This document shows, in pieces, positions 5,359 through 6,022 of a stretch of 6,022 nt of DNA (position 1 is the first letter of the stretch; the number at the start of each line of letters is the position of its first letter). The translations under genes were made by a program, and so were the position numbers. The stretch is from positions 1 to 6,022 of the forward strand of contig JAGHUY010000090.1 in NCBI GenBank assembly GCA_018064545.1, given 5' to 3'. The notes below the pieces were generated by a model. It did no database searches and was not told the origin of the DNA. It saw only the letters and a program-made list of their open reading frames with translations. This DNA comes from Candidatus Apopatosoma intestinale (GTDB taxonomy: Bacteria > Bacillota > Clostridia > Oscillospirales > CAG-272).

Positions 5359-6022
5359 TTAATACTTTTTTGTGATCGTCAGAATGTTCTGACCGCCGAC
5401 ATACTCGTATCGCATATCGTCCATGGTCTTCTTCACCATGAAGATGCCGAGACCGCCGATCTTCCGTTCCTCGGCGGAAAGCGTAATGTCGGGGTCCTCT
5501 TTCTTCACCGGGTTATACGGAACGCCCTCGTCGGTAAAGCGCAACGACACCGTGCCGTCTTCGGCCAGAATCTCGACCTTGGCGGGTCCCGTCGTGTTTT
5601 CATACGCATACTTGACGATATTGCTGTAAATCTCGTCGACGGCGATGCTGAACTGCGTGACCGTCTTCATGGAGCAACCGAGTTTTTCCAGTTCCTCTTC
5701 CACAAACGCCGTGACGGCGGGAATGTCGTCGATCTTCGCCTCCTCAAACCGGATGGACGGAACGGGCGGCAAGCCGAAATAGCGGAGAGAGACCATGGTG
5801 ATGTCGTCAAACTGCGGTGCTTCTCCCACAAAGGCGTCCACGTCGGCCTTGACGTATTCGCAAAGTTCTTTCATGCTCTCAAATTCTTTGGCGTTGATGG
5901 CGGAAAGAAGCCGTTCTTCGCCGTACAGTTCATTATGCGCGTCGGTGGCTTCCGTCACGCCGTCCGTATAGAGAAAGACCGTATCGCCCGGTGCCAGTTG
6001 CAGTTCCTGCGCCCGGTAACGC
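5359..6022 (-). CDS. SpoIIE-type phosphatase fused to RsbW-type anti-sigma kinase domain (5' part outside window)
   Basis: The frame is open from the right edge to the TAA at 5361-5359, showing 220 C-terminal residues. Visible residues 1-83 are the end of a PP2C/SpoIIE phosphatase domain: LAPGDTVFLYTDGVTEATD, with metal-binding D20 in TDG, then YGEERL, and the closing FDDITMVSLRY with D72/D73. Residues about 88-220 are a GHKL ATPase of the RsbW/SpoIIAB type: N-box VDEIYSNIVKYAY (E130, N134), G1 box FTDEGVPYNP (D164, G166), and G2 box GGLGIFMVK (189-197). Known relatives of each half act on partner-switching anti-anti-sigma proteins; a single chain with both activities could tune one such partner. 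The GTG at 5958 is not the start, because it lies inside the conserved TDGVTE motif. N-terminal sensory domains, if any, are not visible. No RsbV or sigma gene is in the window. Confidence 0.92.
   Translation of the reverse strand, partial: RYRAQELQLAPGDTVFLYTDGVTEATDAHNELYGEERLLSAINAKEFESMKELCEYVKADVDAFVGEAPQFDDITMVSLRYFGLPPVPSIRFEEAKIDDIPAVTAFVEEELEKLGCSMKTVTQFSIAVDEIYSNIVKYAYENTTGPAKVEILAEDGTVSLRFTDEGVPYNPVKKEDPDITLSAEERKIGGLGIFMVKKTMDDMRYEYVGGQNILTITKKY

Noticed and set aside
5359..5958. GTG at 5958 as the start of a stand-alone RsbW-like protein
   Set aside because: The frame continues to the window edge with clear phosphatase sequence (APGDTVFLYTDG), and this GTG encodes the valine of the conserved TDGVTE motif.

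Overview
The window looks like a chromosomal piece of a Gram-positive bacterium of the Clostridia, plausibly a gut Oscillospiraceae-like lineage. This is inferred from four things: the paired Y-family polymerase and YolD genes of the Bacillota; strong Shine-Dalgarno sequences; three near-consensus sigma-A promoters with exact 17-bp spacers; and a SpoIIE-type phosphatase fused to an RsbW-type kinase domain. GC content looks somewhat above 50 %. That leaves long open frames opposite the real genes, which I treat as shadows. The exact genus cannot be read from the sequence.

Layout. The left half (1-3755) is entirely on the minus strand. Read in transcription order, it begins at a strong promoter (3821-3849) that drives a UvrX/YqjW-like Y-family DNA polymerase (3755-2496). 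This overlaps by 4 bases a YolD-like gene (2499-2116). A second strong promoter (2091-2119) straddles the yolD stop codon. It drives a membrane-bound LytS/YehU-type histidine kinase (2051-639), which overlaps by 4 bases a response regulator (642 to beyond base 1, cut by the window edge).

Divergent from the polymerase, a plus-strand promoter (3890-3918) drives a two-gene unit. It holds an unrecognised multi-pass membrane protein (3949-4629) and a DUF3592-like two-helix membrane protein (4642-5097), and it ends in a long perfect terminator hairpin (5101-5138). A 261-bp intergenic stretch (5098-5358) is packed with five perfect hairpins and may include an interspersed palindromic repeat. The right end (6022-5359, minus strand) is the C-terminal part of a phosphatase-kinase fusion, whose start lies outside the window.

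How the genes fit together. The polymerase and YolD form a translationally coupled translesion-synthesis cassette. The kinase and regulator are a complete signalling pair, except that the regulator's last residues are missing. The pairing is slightly unusual because the regulator carries a winged-helix output domain instead of the LytTR domain usual for partners of this kinase class. The membrane pair has no evident function. The phosphatase-kinase fusion belongs to the partner-switching type of signalling. No mobile element, CRISPR array, tRNA or rRNA was seen. Nothing here forms an obviously new system; the most open questions are the membrane-protein pair, the hairpin cluster and the control of the polymerase cassette.
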